A DNA stretch of 64,000 nucleotides from an uncultured Elioraea sp. (GTDB lineage: Bacteria; Pseudomonadota; Alphaproteobacteria; Acetobacterales; Acetobacteraceae): positions 1 to 64,000 of the forward strand of contig CALLUO010000027.1 in the NCBI GenBank assembly GCA_938010425.1, in the 5' to 3' direction. The position numbers were made by a program, and so were the translations under genes. How positions within the stretch are numbered: position 1 is the first letter of the stretch; every line of letters begins with the position of its first letter. Of the stretch, positions 1 to 7,710 are shown one piece after another. Under the pieces are notes generated by a model. The model was not told the DNA's origin, did not search any database, and was given only the letters and a program-made list of their open reading frames with translations.

Positions 1-65
1 TCCTCGCAAGGTTATTGCGTGCCAGTCGCGTCTTGCGCAACGGCTCGGCACGCTAGGCGGCACGG

Positions 66-79
66 GTTGATATGTCAAC
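66..79. promoter_or_regulatory. MarR-type palindromic operator (putative)
   Basis: Perfect inverted repeat GTTGA-TATG-TCAAC, centred about 52 bp upstream of the ATG of the MarR-family gene at 125. Size and the TTGA/TCAA arms match the short palindromes that MarR-family dimers commonly bind, and the position suits autoregulation. Binding is inferred. Confidence 0.45.
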
Positions 80-124
80 GACACTGACGTATCCCCACAC
101 AGGACCCAGAGGAGACGAATCCGC

Positions 125-643
125 ATGGACGGGCGGAATACCGCGGGGCTTCTCTATCTGCGCGAGGAGGAGATCCGCCTCGCTATGGAGCTCCTGTTCT
201 ATGGCTACCGGGATTTCACGGCCGGCCCCGATGCGATCCTGGCTGAACTTGGTATGGGCAGGGCGCATCACCGCGTTCTGTATTTCGTCGGCCGTCATCC
301 CGGCATCACAGTGTCTGAACTGCTCGCCATCCTGCGCATCACCAAGCAATCGCTTGGGCGCGTGCTGCAGCCGCTCATCGCCGGGGGCTACGTCGTGCAG
401 TCTCCCGGCCGGTCCGATCGCCGCCAGCGCCTCCTGTCCCTCACCCCAGCCGGCGTGGCGCTGGAGCGCCGTCTGTTCGAAAGCCAGCGCGCGCTGCTGG
501 CACGCGCCTTTCGCGAGGCTGGAGGGCCAGCGGTAGAAGGCTTCCGCAAGGTGATGCTGGGCCTCCTCGGCCCCGAGGCGCGGGCGCGGCTTGGGCTGCG
601 CGCCTCTCTTACAGGCGCGCGTGTCGCTGGCAAGGTTGCCTGA
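125..643 (+). CDS. MarR family winged-helix transcriptional regulator (PetP-like)
   Basis: A 172-residue DNA-binding regulator. The middle holds a MarR winged helix: GITVSELLAILRITKQSLGR forms the helix-turn-helix and PGRSDRRQRLLSLTPAG is the typical wing, with the DRR-LTPAG signature. The ATG at 125 has a good AGGAG site about 9 bases upstream. A response regulator and then a sensor kinase follow 23 bp downstream. MarR plus OmpR-type regulator is the arrangement of petP-petR of Rhodobacter capsulatus, and the lengths (172 and 238 residues) are similar. The ligand is unknown. Family assignment is firm; the PetP equivalence is inferred from gene order. Confidence 0.9.
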   Translation: MDGRNTAGLLYLREEEIRLAMELLFYGYRDFTAGPDAILAELGMGRAHHRVLYFVGRHPGITVSELLAILRITKQSLGRVLQPLIAGGYVVQSPGRSDRRQRLLSLTPAGVALERRLFESQRALLARAFREAGGPAVEGFRKVMLGLLGPEARARLGLRASLTGARVAGKVA

Positions 644-666
644 GGGGAACGATCGCGAGGCGTGGC

Positions 667-1383
667 ATGGCACCGCCGATGCGAGACGTCGCACCACCTC
701 CTGATGCGCCGCACATTCTGGTGGTGGACGACGATCGGCGACTGCGCGACCTGCTCCGTCGCTTCCTGCAAGGGGAGGGGTTCCGGGTCACGGTCGCCTC
801 AGATGCCGCTGAGGCGCGGGCGAAACTGTCGGGGCTTGCCTTCGACCTCATCGTGCTCGACGTGATGATGCCGGGGGAGAACGGCTTCGACCTCACCGCA
901 TGGGTCGCCCGCACGCACGACATTCCCGTGGTGCTGCTCACCGCGCGCGGGGCGCCTGAGGACCGAATTGCCGGCTTCGAGCACGGGGCGGAGGATTATC
1001 TCGCTAAGCCGTTCGAGCCGCGCGAACTCGCCTTGCGCATTCGCGCCATCCTACGCCGCAGGACGGCGCGTTCGGCTTCCGCCTACACCCCCGTTATTCT
1101 CGGCGATTCAGTGTTCGACCCAGCGCGCGGCACGCTGAGCCGAGGCGGGGTGACGATCCGCCTTACTGGTGGCGAAGCTGCTCTCCTCTCCGCTCTTGCC
1201 CGCCGTGCTGGGGAAGTTCTCACCCGTGAGGAGCTCGCTGCCGCGCTAGGCCAGGAAGAGGCGGGCGAGCGTGCGATTGATGTGCAAGTGACGCGGCTTC
1301 GCCGCAAGATCGAGCCTGACCCGCGCGAGCCGATGTTCCTTCAAACGGTGCGGGGGCGTGGCTATGTGCTGAAGCCATCGTGA
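667..1383 (+). CDS. OmpR/PhoB-family two-component response regulator (PetR-like)
   Basis: A 238-residue transcription factor switched by phosphorylation. The N-terminal receiver domain (about residues 16-130) has the acidic pocket DDD at 21-23, the phospho-acceptor Asp65 in VLDVMMPG and the conserved Lys114 in AKPFEP. The C-terminal winged helix (about 140-235) ends in the usual VRGRGYVL motif. It lies 23 bp after the MarR gene and overlaps the GTG start of the kinase gene (GTGA), so the three genes are probably one transcript. The partner kinase is EnvZ-type. Target genes cannot be read from the sequence; respiratory genes are possible by analogy with PetR. Confidence 0.93.
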   Translation: MAPPMRDVAPPPDAPHILVVDDDRRLRDLLRRFLQGEGFRVTVASDAAEARAKLSGLAFDLIVLDVMMPGENGFDLTAWVARTHDIPVVLLTARGAPEDRIAGFEHGAEDYLAKPFEPRELALRIRAILRRRTARSASAYTPVILGDSVFDPARGTLSRGGVTIRLTGGEAALLSALARRAGEVLTREELAAALGQEEAGERAIDVQVTRLRRKIEPDPREPMFLQTVRGRGYVLKPS

Positions 1384-2717
1384 CGATACTGAAACGATTT
1401 CTGCCGCGCTCTCTGTTCGGGCGCAGCCTTCTTATCATCGTCACGCCGCTGGTGGTGCTGCAGGCCGTTGCCCTGCAGATGTTCTATGGCACGCACTGGG
1501 AGGTGGTGTCGCGCCGGCTCGCCCATGCCGTGGCGGGAGACGTTTCCCTCGCCGCTGCCATGATTGAGCAGTCGAAGAGGGAAGAGGATCGCGACTGGCT
1601 GGTCCGGCAATTCCTCCATCGCACCGATCTCGCGCTGCGCTTTGCGGAGGGCGAGACACTGCCGAGCTTTCCGCCCGACGTGCTCGAGGGGCCAACCGAG
1701 GCGGAGCTGCGCGCTGCCCTCGCTGAACGCCTTGGTCTGCCGTTCCGCATCGACTGGTCAAGCCGCACCGATCGCGAGGTGCACATCCAGGTGCAGTTGC
1801 CGGAGGGGGTTCTACACGTCGAGGCGCCATCGAAACGACTCTTTACCGGAACGGTGACTGTGTTCGTGCTGTGGTTGATCGGTTCAGCGACGATCCTGTT
1901 CGCGATCGCCGTACTCTTCATGCGTAACCAAGTGAAACCTCTGCGCCGCCTCGCCGCCGCTGCCGAGGCCTTTGGCAAGGGGGGAGAGCCGGGGCCGATC
2001 AAGCTGGAAGGAGCAACAGAGGTGCGCCAAGCTGCGGCGGCCTTCAACCGCATGCAGGAGCGAATCAGACGCTTTCTTGCCCAGCGCACCGAAATGCTGG
2101 CCGGGGTGAGCCACGATCTGCGCACGCCGCTGACCCGCATGCGGCTCGCGCTCGCCGTGCTCGCCCGCCGCAACCCCGAGGAGGCGGAGGAACTCTCTGC
2201 CCTCGAACAGGACGTGGCCGAGATGGAGCGGATGATCGAGGGCTATCTCGCCTTCGCGCGCGGCGAAGCAGCAGAGCAGGCGCAGCCGACCGACATCGTC
2301 GCGCTCTTGGGCGAGGCGGCGGAGAGGGGGCGGAGCGTTGGTGCCGCGGTGGAGGTGGTGGCTGAGGGACCCATCGTGCTCCCTGTGCGGGCGGATTCCA
2401 TGCGACGCTGCTTGTCCAACCTAGTCGACAATGCGGGCCGCCACGCGCGGAGCGTGTGGCTGGCGGCGCAGCGGGTGGCCCGGCCCGGCGGCGAGGCGGT
2501 GGAGATCACCGTCGATGACGACGGGCCCGGCATCCCTCCCCATCGCCGCGAAGAGGCGTTTCGACCCTTTGTTCGCCTCGGCGAAAGCCCTGGCGGGGGC
2601 CATACAGGGCTCGGCCTGACCATCGCGCGCGACATCGTGCGCGCGCACGGCGGCGAGATCCTGCTCGAGGACAGCCCTCACGGCGGGCTAAGGGCTCGGA
2701 TCAGGCTTCCTGCCTGA
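1380..2717 (+). CDS. EnvZ-like sensor histidine kinase
   Basis: A 445-residue inner-membrane kinase that should phosphorylate the preceding response regulator. There are two membrane segments (about residues 13-34 and 163-182) with a periplasmic region of about 125 residues between them. A HAMP segment follows, then the dimerisation domain with phospho-accepting His245 in SHDLRTPLTRMRL, which is the EnvZ-type H box. The ATPase domain carries an N box (NLVDNAGRHA) and G boxes (DDDGPGIP, GGGHTGLGLTIA). The start is a GTG overlapping the regulator stop. The periplasmic domain matches no sensor I recognise, so the signal is unknown. Confidence 0.92.
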   Translation: MTILKRFLPRSLFGRSLLIIVTPLVVLQAVALQMFYGTHWEVVSRRLAHAVAGDVSLAAAMIEQSKREEDRDWLVRQFLHRTDLALRFAEGETLPSFPPDVLEGPTEAELRAALAERLGLPFRIDWSSRTDREVHIQVQLPEGVLHVEAPSKRLFTGTVTVFVLWLIGSATILFAIAVLFMRNQVKPLRRLAAAAEAFGKGGEPGPIKLEGATEVRQAAAAFNRMQERIRRFLAQRTEMLAGVSHDLRTPLTRMRLALAVLARRNPEEAEELSALEQDVAEMERMIEGYLAFARGEAAEQAQPTDIVALLGEAAERGRSVGAAVEVVAEGPIVLPVRADSMRRCLSNLVDNAGRHARSVWLAAQRVARPGGEAVEITVDDDGPGIPPHRREEAFRPFVRLGESPGGGHTGLGLTIARDIVRAHGGEILLEDSPHGGLRARIRLPA

Positions 2718-2782
2718 CCCGGCAGGCACGCAGGGCGCCCGCAGACGCGCTTGCATGCCCGAGGGCGAGGCGAGGCCGGGTC

Positions 2783-3214
2783 TCAGCCCTTCGCCTTCTC
2801 CATCATCGCTTTCACTTCCTCGAGCGCTTCGGCGACGCGCTTGTTCAGCACGTTCATCGCTTCGCCGGAGATTTTCTGGATCATGTCCTGCAGCTCGCGG
2901 ATGTTCTGCATCGCCTTCTCGTAGCTCGCCTTCATCAGCTCGGCTTGCTTAGCGGCCTTCGCTTGCGGCGCCTCGGCGGCGGCGAGCGTCTTCATCGCCT
3001 CTGCGAGGTCGGCGAGCGTGGACTGCATGATCTCCATGTTGCGCTTGGCCACCGCCTGCATGCCCTCCAATGCGAGCTTGTTGGCGGTGGACAGGCTCTC
3101 GATGTTCTTTCGTTGTGCGGCCACCAAGGCCTCGAGGTCGACCTGCGGCAGCCTGAACTCGGCCATAATCTTAGTGAAATCCATGTCGAATATGGTTTCG
3201 GGTTTCTTCGTCAT
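2783..3214 (-). CDS. phasin family protein
   Basis: A 143-residue, helical, Ala/Lys/Glu-rich protein of the phasin family, which coats polyhydroxyalkanoate granules. The family pattern is visible: a short N-terminal part, then VDLEALVAAQRKNIESL, followed by long amphipathic helices (KASYEKAMQNIRELQDM). I chose the ATG at 3214 because a GAGGAG site lies about 10 bases upstream; an open frame extends further upstream without protein-like composition. PHA synthase is encoded about 17 kb away at 20328-22124. A promoter-like pair and an inverted repeat lie upstream (3285-3342). The gene has its own spacer after the TetR-type gene and may be transcribed separately. Confidence 0.88.
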   Translation of the reverse strand: MTKKPETIFDMDFTKIMAEFRLPQVDLEALVAAQRKNIESLSTANKLALEGMQAVAKRNMEIMQSTLADLAEAMKTLAAAEAPQAKAAKQAELMKASYEKAMQNIRELQDMIQKISGEAMNVLNKRVAEALEEVKAMMEKAKG

Positions 3215-3284
3215 CGGCGCGGGCTCCTCGTATGGCAGGGCGTGTCGGCTGGCTGGATCGGGCGAAAGGCCAGCTGCCACGCTG

Positions 3285-3313
3285 GTCCTAGCGGGGCCGC
3301 AACGTCCCGTCAA
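3285..3313 (-). promoter_or_regulatory. putative sigma70-type promoter of the phasin gene
   Basis: On the minus strand, TTGACG (3313-3308), a 17-base spacer and TAGGAC (3290-3285). The -35 box and spacing are good; the -10 box matches only half the consensus. The predicted transcript would begin near 3277 and have a leader of about 63 bases. Not experimentally supported. Confidence 0.4.
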
Positions 3314-3328
3314 ATGCTCTTGTGCGGT

Positions 3329-3342
3329 GCAGCAAAAGCTGC
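3329..3342. promoter_or_regulatory. inverted repeat upstream of phasin promoter (possible PhaR-type site)
   Basis: Perfect inverted repeat GCAGC-AAAA-GCTGC, ending 15 bp upstream of the phasin -35 box. PhaR repressors of PHA genes in alphaproteobacteria bind TGC-rich inverted repeats, so this is a plausible operator. No phaR gene is present in the window. The function is inference. Confidence 0.35.
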
Positions 3343-3363
3343 GGAGGAAGCGAGGGTTGTGCC

Positions 3364-4032
3364 CTAGAGCCCGCTTGGTTCCGATGCCGCGCCGGGCGGA
3401 GGGCGCGGCGCGCCGGGCGAGGAGGGAGGGGAAAAGGCACGCCCGCCGAGCCACGGTTCAACCGTCTCGGCCAAGCTCTCGGCCCTGGTCAGCCCCTTGT
3501 CCAGCGCCGCCATGGTGGGGGCGAGGTCTGGCGTATCGTCCATTTCCCAGGCCCGGAAGGCCGAGACCCAGACGGCCAAAAGAGCGTGCGCGCGCACGAG
3601 GCCCGCAGGCCCTGAGGATGAGACACCGGCCGCTTCCAGCATCCAGCGCATGGAGAGAACGGTTTGCGGAACCTGCGCGGCAGCGAACAGAGGATCCCGC
3701 CGCATCGCGCGCCAAACCTCGAGCACGCCCCGGCGGTGCGGGGCAAGCGCGTCGAAGCGTCGCATGAGGATGTCAAACAAGCGATCCTTCACCGTGTCCG
3801 CCTCGTTCAGCGGCGGCGTGCCGGCAAGCACGGTGGCGTCGATCACCATGCCGAAGCGAGTGAGCACGTCGGAGCGGTCGCGAAAGCGGGTCCGCAGTGC
3901 CGCGAGCGTTGTCCCCGCCTCGCGCGCAACTTCGGCGAGTGTCGTCTTGGCCCAACCCTCGCGCGCGGCGACCCGCAGCAGGGCGGCGGTGACGTCTCGG
4001 TCGAAAGCGTCGATCGCGTCCATGGTGCTCAC
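3364..4032 (-). CDS. TetR-type helix-turn-helix regulator
   Basis: A 222-residue protein. The N-terminal 50 residues form a TetR-like DNA-binding domain (ALLRVAAREGWAKTTLAEVA, then AGTTLAALRTRFRDRSDVL), followed by an all-helical ligand or dimer domain and a low-complexity Pro/Ser/Gly tail. The reading frame opens with GTG at 4032; an in-frame ATG at 4023 is an equal alternative. It lies 15 bp after proC on the same strand, probably in one operon YbjN-proC-tetR. The phasin gene is 149 bp downstream. The C-terminal domain also resembles the helical part of COQ9-like proteins. The target is unknown. Confidence 0.75.
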   Translation of the reverse strand: MSTMDAIDAFDRDVTAALLRVAAREGWAKTTLAEVAREAGTTLAALRTRFRDRSDVLTRFGMVIDATVLAGTPPLNEADTVKDRLFDILMRRFDALAPHRRGVLEVWRAMRRDPLFAAAQVPQTVLSMRWMLEAAGVSSSGPAGLVRAHALLAVWVSAFRAWEMDDTPDLAPTMAALDKGLTRAESLAETVEPWLGGRAFSPPSSPGAPRPPPGAASEPSGL

Positions 4033-4047
4033 ATAGCCCCGCCAGCG

Positions 4048-4836
4048 TCAGCCCGCCAGTTCGCGCGAGCGTCGAACGGCGGCGTCGATCGCCTCCGACA
4101 CCAGCTTCGGCAAGCCATGCTCCGCCATCAGCACCGCAAGCGCCGCTGCGGTGGTGCCGCCTGGGCTGGTCACGGCCTGACGCAGCGCGGCGGCATCCTC
4201 GCCCGAAGCAGCCAGCAGGGCGCCTGCGCCGGCCACCGTCTCGCGCGCGACGATCCGGGCGAGATCGGGCGGCAGGCCCTGGGCGCGGGCAGCAGCTTCC
4301 ATCAGTTCGGCGAGCAAAAACACATAGGCCGGCCCAGAACCGGACACTGCGGTCACAGCGTCCATGAGCCCCTCGTCTTCGACCCAGCCGACAGTGCCGA
4401 TGGCGCGCAAAAGCGCATCGCAGAGCGCCCTGTCGGCATCTTTCACGCCAGGACCAGCGCAGGCGATGCTGACGCCGCGGCGAATTGCGGCCGGCAGGTT
4501 CGGCATCGCCCTCACCACCGCCGCATCCTCGCCGAGGACGGCCCGCATGCCAGCGATCGTCCGCCCCGCCATGATGGAGAGGAACACCGAGGTTCCGGCG
4601 AAGCGCGCATAGGCCGCCAAAATCTTCGCCGCCTCCTGCGGCTTGACCGCGAACACGACAGCGGCGGGTGTGAGGTCGGCTGGAAGCGCCTCAGGCGAGG
4701 GGACAGCGCCCTCGGGAGCGTGCGGCCCTGGCTCGACCACGAGGACGGAACGGCCAGCCTCCAGCCAGCCAGAGCGCAAGGCCCCTCCCATCTTGCCGCA
4801 GCCGACCAACAGGATTGGGCAGTCCAGTCCCGTCAC
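4048..4836 (-). CDS. proC: pyrroline-5-carboxylate reductase
   Basis: A 262-residue enzyme that reduces 1-pyrroline-5-carboxylate to L-proline with NAD(P)H, the last step of proline synthesis in the cytoplasm. The N-terminal dinucleotide fold begins ILLVGCGKMGGAL. The C-terminal dimer domain has the ProC signature: AVSGSGPAYVFLLAELMEAA and later VTSPGGTTAAAL. I chose a GTG at 4836 because it lies just before the Rossmann strand, has GAGAGG upstream, and leaves 16 bp after the YbjN gene; extending further would overlap that gene. Pairing with a YbjN gene is common in alphaproteobacteria. Confidence 0.95.
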   Translation of the reverse strand: MTGLDCPILLVGCGKMGGALRSGWLEAGRSVLVVEPGPHAPEGAVPSPEALPADLTPAAVVFAVKPQEAAKILAAYARFAGTSVFLSIMAGRTIAGMRAVLGEDAAVVRAMPNLPAAIRRGVSIACAGPGVKDADRALCDALLRAIGTVGWVEDEGLMDAVTAVSGSGPAYVFLLAELMEAAARAQGLPPDLARIVARETVAGAGALLAASGEDAAALRQAVTSPGGTTAAALAVLMAEHGLPKLVSEAIDAAVRRSRELAG

Positions 4837-4852
4837 GTCGTGCCTCTCTCGC

Positions 4853-5359
4853 TTATGCCTCGCCGGCACAGTCCAGCATGGCGGCAGAAAGCGCGTCGGC
4901 GGGCGACTTGCCGCCCCAAAGCACATACTGGAAGGCCGGATAGAAGCGCTCGCACTCGGTCACCGCGATGTCGACCATGTCCTCGAGCGCCTCAACCGAC
5001 AGCCCGCCCGCTCCGCGCAGCAGCACCGAATGGCGGAAGACTGGCACATTCTCTTCAGACCAGACGCCGAAATGGCCGAACCACAGCTTCTCATTGGCAA
5101 GGGCAAGGAGCTCGTGCACCGCCGTGCGCCTGGTTGGCGGAACCTTCAGTTCGAAAGCACAGAAGAAGTGCAGCGCGCTGATCTCTTCGCACCACGAGAA
5201 GTAGAGGGTGTAGTCGCACCATTTCCCGGGAACCTCCACCGCCATCGCGTCCTCGCCGCGGCGGTCGAAGGTCCAGTCGTTGGCAGCGACGATCTGTTCG
5301 AGGAGGTCAAGCGGGTTTGGGGTGGCATCCGGGTCGCGTAGCGCGAGACGGTCGGCCAT
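4853..5359 (-). CDS. YbjN domain-containing protein
   Basis: A 168-residue cytoplasmic protein of the YbjN family (DUF1790). Features seen are the N-terminal NPLDLLEQIVAANDWTFDR, the central strand-rich CDYTLYFSWCEEISALHFFC and the C-terminal MVDIAVTECERFYPAFQYVL. The fold resembles type III secretion chaperones, and members are proposed to be chaperones or stress-linked modulators, but no biochemical activity is settled. It is the first gene of a minus-strand run into proC and the TetR-type gene. The length is normal for alphaproteobacterial members. Confidence 0.88.
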   Translation of the reverse strand: MADRLALRDPDATPNPLDLLEQIVAANDWTFDRRGEDAMAVEVPGKWCDYTLYFSWCEEISALHFFCAFELKVPPTRRTAVHELLALANEKLWFGHFGVWSEENVPVFRHSVLLRGAGGLSVEALEDMVDIAVTECERFYPAFQYVLWGGKSPADALSAAMLDCAGEA

Positions 5360-5527
5360 GGCCGTGGGCTCCCTGTCCTGAGGGGGCGGGGCAAAGTCGT
5401 ACCGGCGAGATCTTGAGGAAAACCCCGCCGCCCAACACTAGCGCTAGCGTATGGACACGACTCGCGTCCGCGCAAGAACGAGTGCAGGCCCGCGATCGGA
5501 CGTCACGAACCCGTCACGCAGAGGCTT

Positions 5528-5824
5528 TTAAGGGGCGGTTCCCTCCACCTCGTCCTGCTGCGGCGGCACCTTTCCCTCTAGGGCAGAGATGCGTCCCTCT
5601 AGGGCAGAGATGCGCGCGGCCAAGCGGTCGTTCTCCTCGCGTGCCCGTTGCGCCAGTTCGCGCACCACCTCGAATTCCTCGCGGGTGATGAGGTCGAGCC
5701 GGCGGATCACCGCCTCTGCCGCCGCGCGCGCCATCGCCTCCATCTCTCGCCGCACGCCGACAAGGAGCGACACCACCCCCCCCGCCATGCCCGCCGCATC
5801 GTCCAGCACTGTCCGCTCGCGCAT
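5528..5824 (-). CDS. ubiK: UbiK family accessory factor (BMFP domain)
   Basis: A 98-residue coiled-coil protein of the UbiK/YqiC family, which helps aerobic ubiquinone synthesis and can associate with membranes. The N-terminal part is amphipathic (DDAAGMAGGVVSLLVGVRRE). The BMFP segment LDLITREEFEVVRELAQRAR is followed by a Leu/Ile-heptad coiled coil. I set the start at the ATG at 5824 because AAGGAGAG lies about 6 bases upstream. The coiled coil contains the heptad RISALEG twice in a row, encoded by a perfect 21-bp tandem repeat. The gene stands alone, divergent from hldD. Confidence 0.88.
   Translation of the reverse strand: MRERTVLDDAAGMAGGVVSLLVGVRREMEAMARAAAEAVIRRLDLITREEFEVVRELAQRAREENDRLAARISALEGRISALEGKVPPQQDEVEGTAP
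5573..5614. repeat. perfect 21-bp tandem duplication inside ubiK
   Basis: Two adjacent identical 21-base units, 5573-5593 and 5594-5614. The unit length equals seven codons, so the duplication adds exactly one coiled-coil heptad (RISALEG) without breaking the frame. Confidence 0.95.
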
Positions 5825-5935
5825 CGAACCTCTCCTTGCCGTGCCATTGTCGCCGGCCGGCGCGGGACCGTATAAGCGAGACGCCGCGGCGGCAATTGGC
5901 CCTAACCCCTTGATCCACCCGAGCGCGCTCACCCC

Positions 5936-6922
5936 ATGATCCTCGTCACTGGCGGTGCCGGCTTCATCGGCTCGAACATCGCCGCTGCTCTGGCTGCGCG
6001 CGGCGAGGAGGTAGTGGTGTGCGACCGTCTGCGCGCTGGGCCGAAATGGCGCAACCTCGCGCGCACACTCGTTGCAGAGTTCGTCTTGCCCGACGACCTC
6101 GATGCATGGCTCGGACGCTCGCCCCCCCTCTCCGCCATCGTGCACATGGGGGCGGTCTCCGCCACCACGGAGACGGATGGCGATCGCGCCGTGCACACCA
6201 ATGTCTCGTTGTCTCTTCGCTTGTGGGAGTGGGCGGCGCGCAAGCATGTGCCGCTGATCTACGCCTCCTCTGCCGCAACCTACGGCGACGGTTCTGCCGG
6301 ATTCGACGACGACGCCTCGCCTGAGCATCTCGCGCAGCTCAGGCCGCTCAACCTCTACGGCTGGTCGAAACACGCTTTCGACCGGCGCGTGGCCGACCTC
6401 ATCGCGCGCGGCCGGCCGCGCCCCCCGCAATGGGCGGGGCTGAAATTTTTCAACGTCTACGGCCCTGGCGAAGACCATAAGGGCACGATGATCTCGGTGG
6501 TAAAAGTCAAGACAGACGAGATCCTCGCCGGCCGCCCTGCCACTCTGTTCCGCAGCCACCGCGCCGATATCCCGGACGGGCATCAGGCGCGCGACTTCGT
6601 TTGGGTGGGCGACTGCGTCGACGTGGTGCTTTGGTTGCTCGACCACCCCGAGGTGTCGGGCCTGTTCAATGTCGGCACCGGCCGGGCACGGACTTACCTC
6701 GACCTCGTGCAAGCAATCTTCGCTGCCCTCGGGCGGGAGCCAGAGATCGCCTTCACGGACACGCCCGAGCATTTGCGCGCGCAGTATCAGTACTTCACCG
6801 AAGCCCGGCTAGAGCGGCTTCGTGCAGCAGGCTACGCGAACCCCTTTACCCCTCTCGAGGAGGGTGTAGCGCGCTACGTGCGCGACCACCTTTTGCCTGC
6901 GCATCAGGCGCGCGCGCGGTGA
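5936..6922 (+). CDS. hldD: ADP-L-glycero-D-manno-heptose 6-epimerase
   Basis: A 328-residue short-chain dehydrogenase-type epimerase that converts ADP-D-glycero- to ADP-L-glycero-D-manno-heptose for the LPS inner core. The NADP fold begins ILVTGGAGFIGSNI (residues 2-15). The catalytic YxxxK is Tyr141/Lys145 in LYGWSKHAFD, and the HldD-specific KFFNVYGPGEDHKG follows. The stop overlaps the GTG start of lgt. The heptosyltransferase that could use its product is at 45865-46842. No clear ribosome site precedes the ATG at 5936. Confidence 0.95.
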   Translation: MILVTGGAGFIGSNIAAALAARGEEVVVCDRLRAGPKWRNLARTLVAEFVLPDDLDAWLGRSPPLSAIVHMGAVSATTETDGDRAVHTNVSLSLRLWEWAARKHVPLIYASSAATYGDGSAGFDDDASPEHLAQLRPLNLYGWSKHAFDRRVADLIARGRPRPPQWAGLKFFNVYGPGEDHKGTMISVVKVKTDEILAGRPATLFRSHRADIPDGHQARDFVWVGDCVDVVLWLLDHPEVSGLFNVGTGRARTYLDLVQAIFAALGREPEIAFTDTPEHLRAQYQYFTEARLERLRAAGYANPFTPLEEGVARYVRDHLLPAHQARAR

Positions 6923-7710
6923 TCCCCTACCCGGCGATCGACCCCGTTCTCGTCTCTCTCGGGCCCTTCGCCGTCCGCTGGTATGCGCTCGCCTACATCG
7001 TTGGCATCGTGCTGGGGTGGCGTTTGGTGCGGCGCCTCGTTGAACAGCACCCCCGCGCGGCGACCAAGGAGCAGGTAGACGATTTCCTGACCTGGGCTGT
7101 GCTGGGCGTTATTCTCGGCGGCCGGCTTGGCTACGTGCTGTTTTATCGCCCCTCGCATTACCTAGCCCATCCGCTTGAGGCGCTTATGGTGTGGAAGGGG
7201 GGAATGGCTTTCCATGGCGGGCTCCTTGGCGTCGTCCTGGCTACCCTTCTGTTTTGCCGCGCGCGGCGCATCGACTTTTTCGCCTTTATCGACCGCGTGG
7301 CGGTGGCGACCCCGATCGGGCTCGGGCTCGGGCGGGTCGCCAATTTTATCAACGGCGAGCTGTGGGGCAGGCCGTGGGACGGGCCGTGGTCCATGGTCTT
7401 CCCGGCAGATCCTCTGCAGCTGCCGCGCCACCCAAGCCAGCTCTACCAAGCGTTTCTTGAGGGCGTGGTGCTGTTCGTGGTGATGATGGCTCTGTCGCGC
7501 AGCGCAGCACTTCGCGCCCGGCGCGGTTTCCTAGGTGGTGCGTTCCTCATCGGGTACGGGGTCGCCCGAATCACCGGCGAACTGTTCCGCGAACCGGACG
7601 ATTTCATCGGGTTCCTGGCGGGTGGGCTGACCATGGGCCAGGCACTCTCCGTTCCGATGCTCCTCGTCGGCGCATGGGCGATCGCGACCAGCCGAACGCG
7701 CGTGCGGTGA
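6919..7710 (+). CDS. lgt: prolipoprotein diacylglyceryl transferase
   Basis: A 263-residue inner-membrane enzyme that transfers diacylglycerol from phosphatidylglycerol to the lipobox cysteine of prolipoproteins. About seven hydrophobic segments are visible. The Lgt signature GRVANFINGELWG is at residues 138-150 and the conserved His99 lies in GGMAFHGGLLG. The GTG at 6919 overlaps the hldD stop (GTGA), and the protein begins with the typical short N-terminus IPYPAIDPVLVSLGPFAVRW. The window encodes at least three probable substrates, lipoproteins at 9640, 19757 and 22169. Confidence 0.95.
   Translation: MIPYPAIDPVLVSLGPFAVRWYALAYIVGIVLGWRLVRRLVEQHPRAATKEQVDDFLTWAVLGVILGGRLGYVLFYRPSHYLAHPLEALMVWKGGMAFHGGLLGVVLATLLFCRARRIDFFAFIDRVAVATPIGLGLGRVANFINGELWGRPWDGPWSMVFPADPLQLPRHPSQLYQAFLEGVVLFVVMMALSRSAALRARRGFLGGAFLIGYGVARITGELFREPDDFIGFLAGGLTMGQALSVPMLLVGAWAIATSRTRVR

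Noticed and set aside
3664-5181. Long plus-strand open frame of 505 codons across tetR, proC and YbjN
   Set aside because: It crosses three real minus-strand genes with clear motifs and resembles no protein.
5825-6772. Upstream extension of the UbiK frame opposite hldD
   Set aside because: The strong ribosome site and family start are at 5824; the extension is antisense to hldD.
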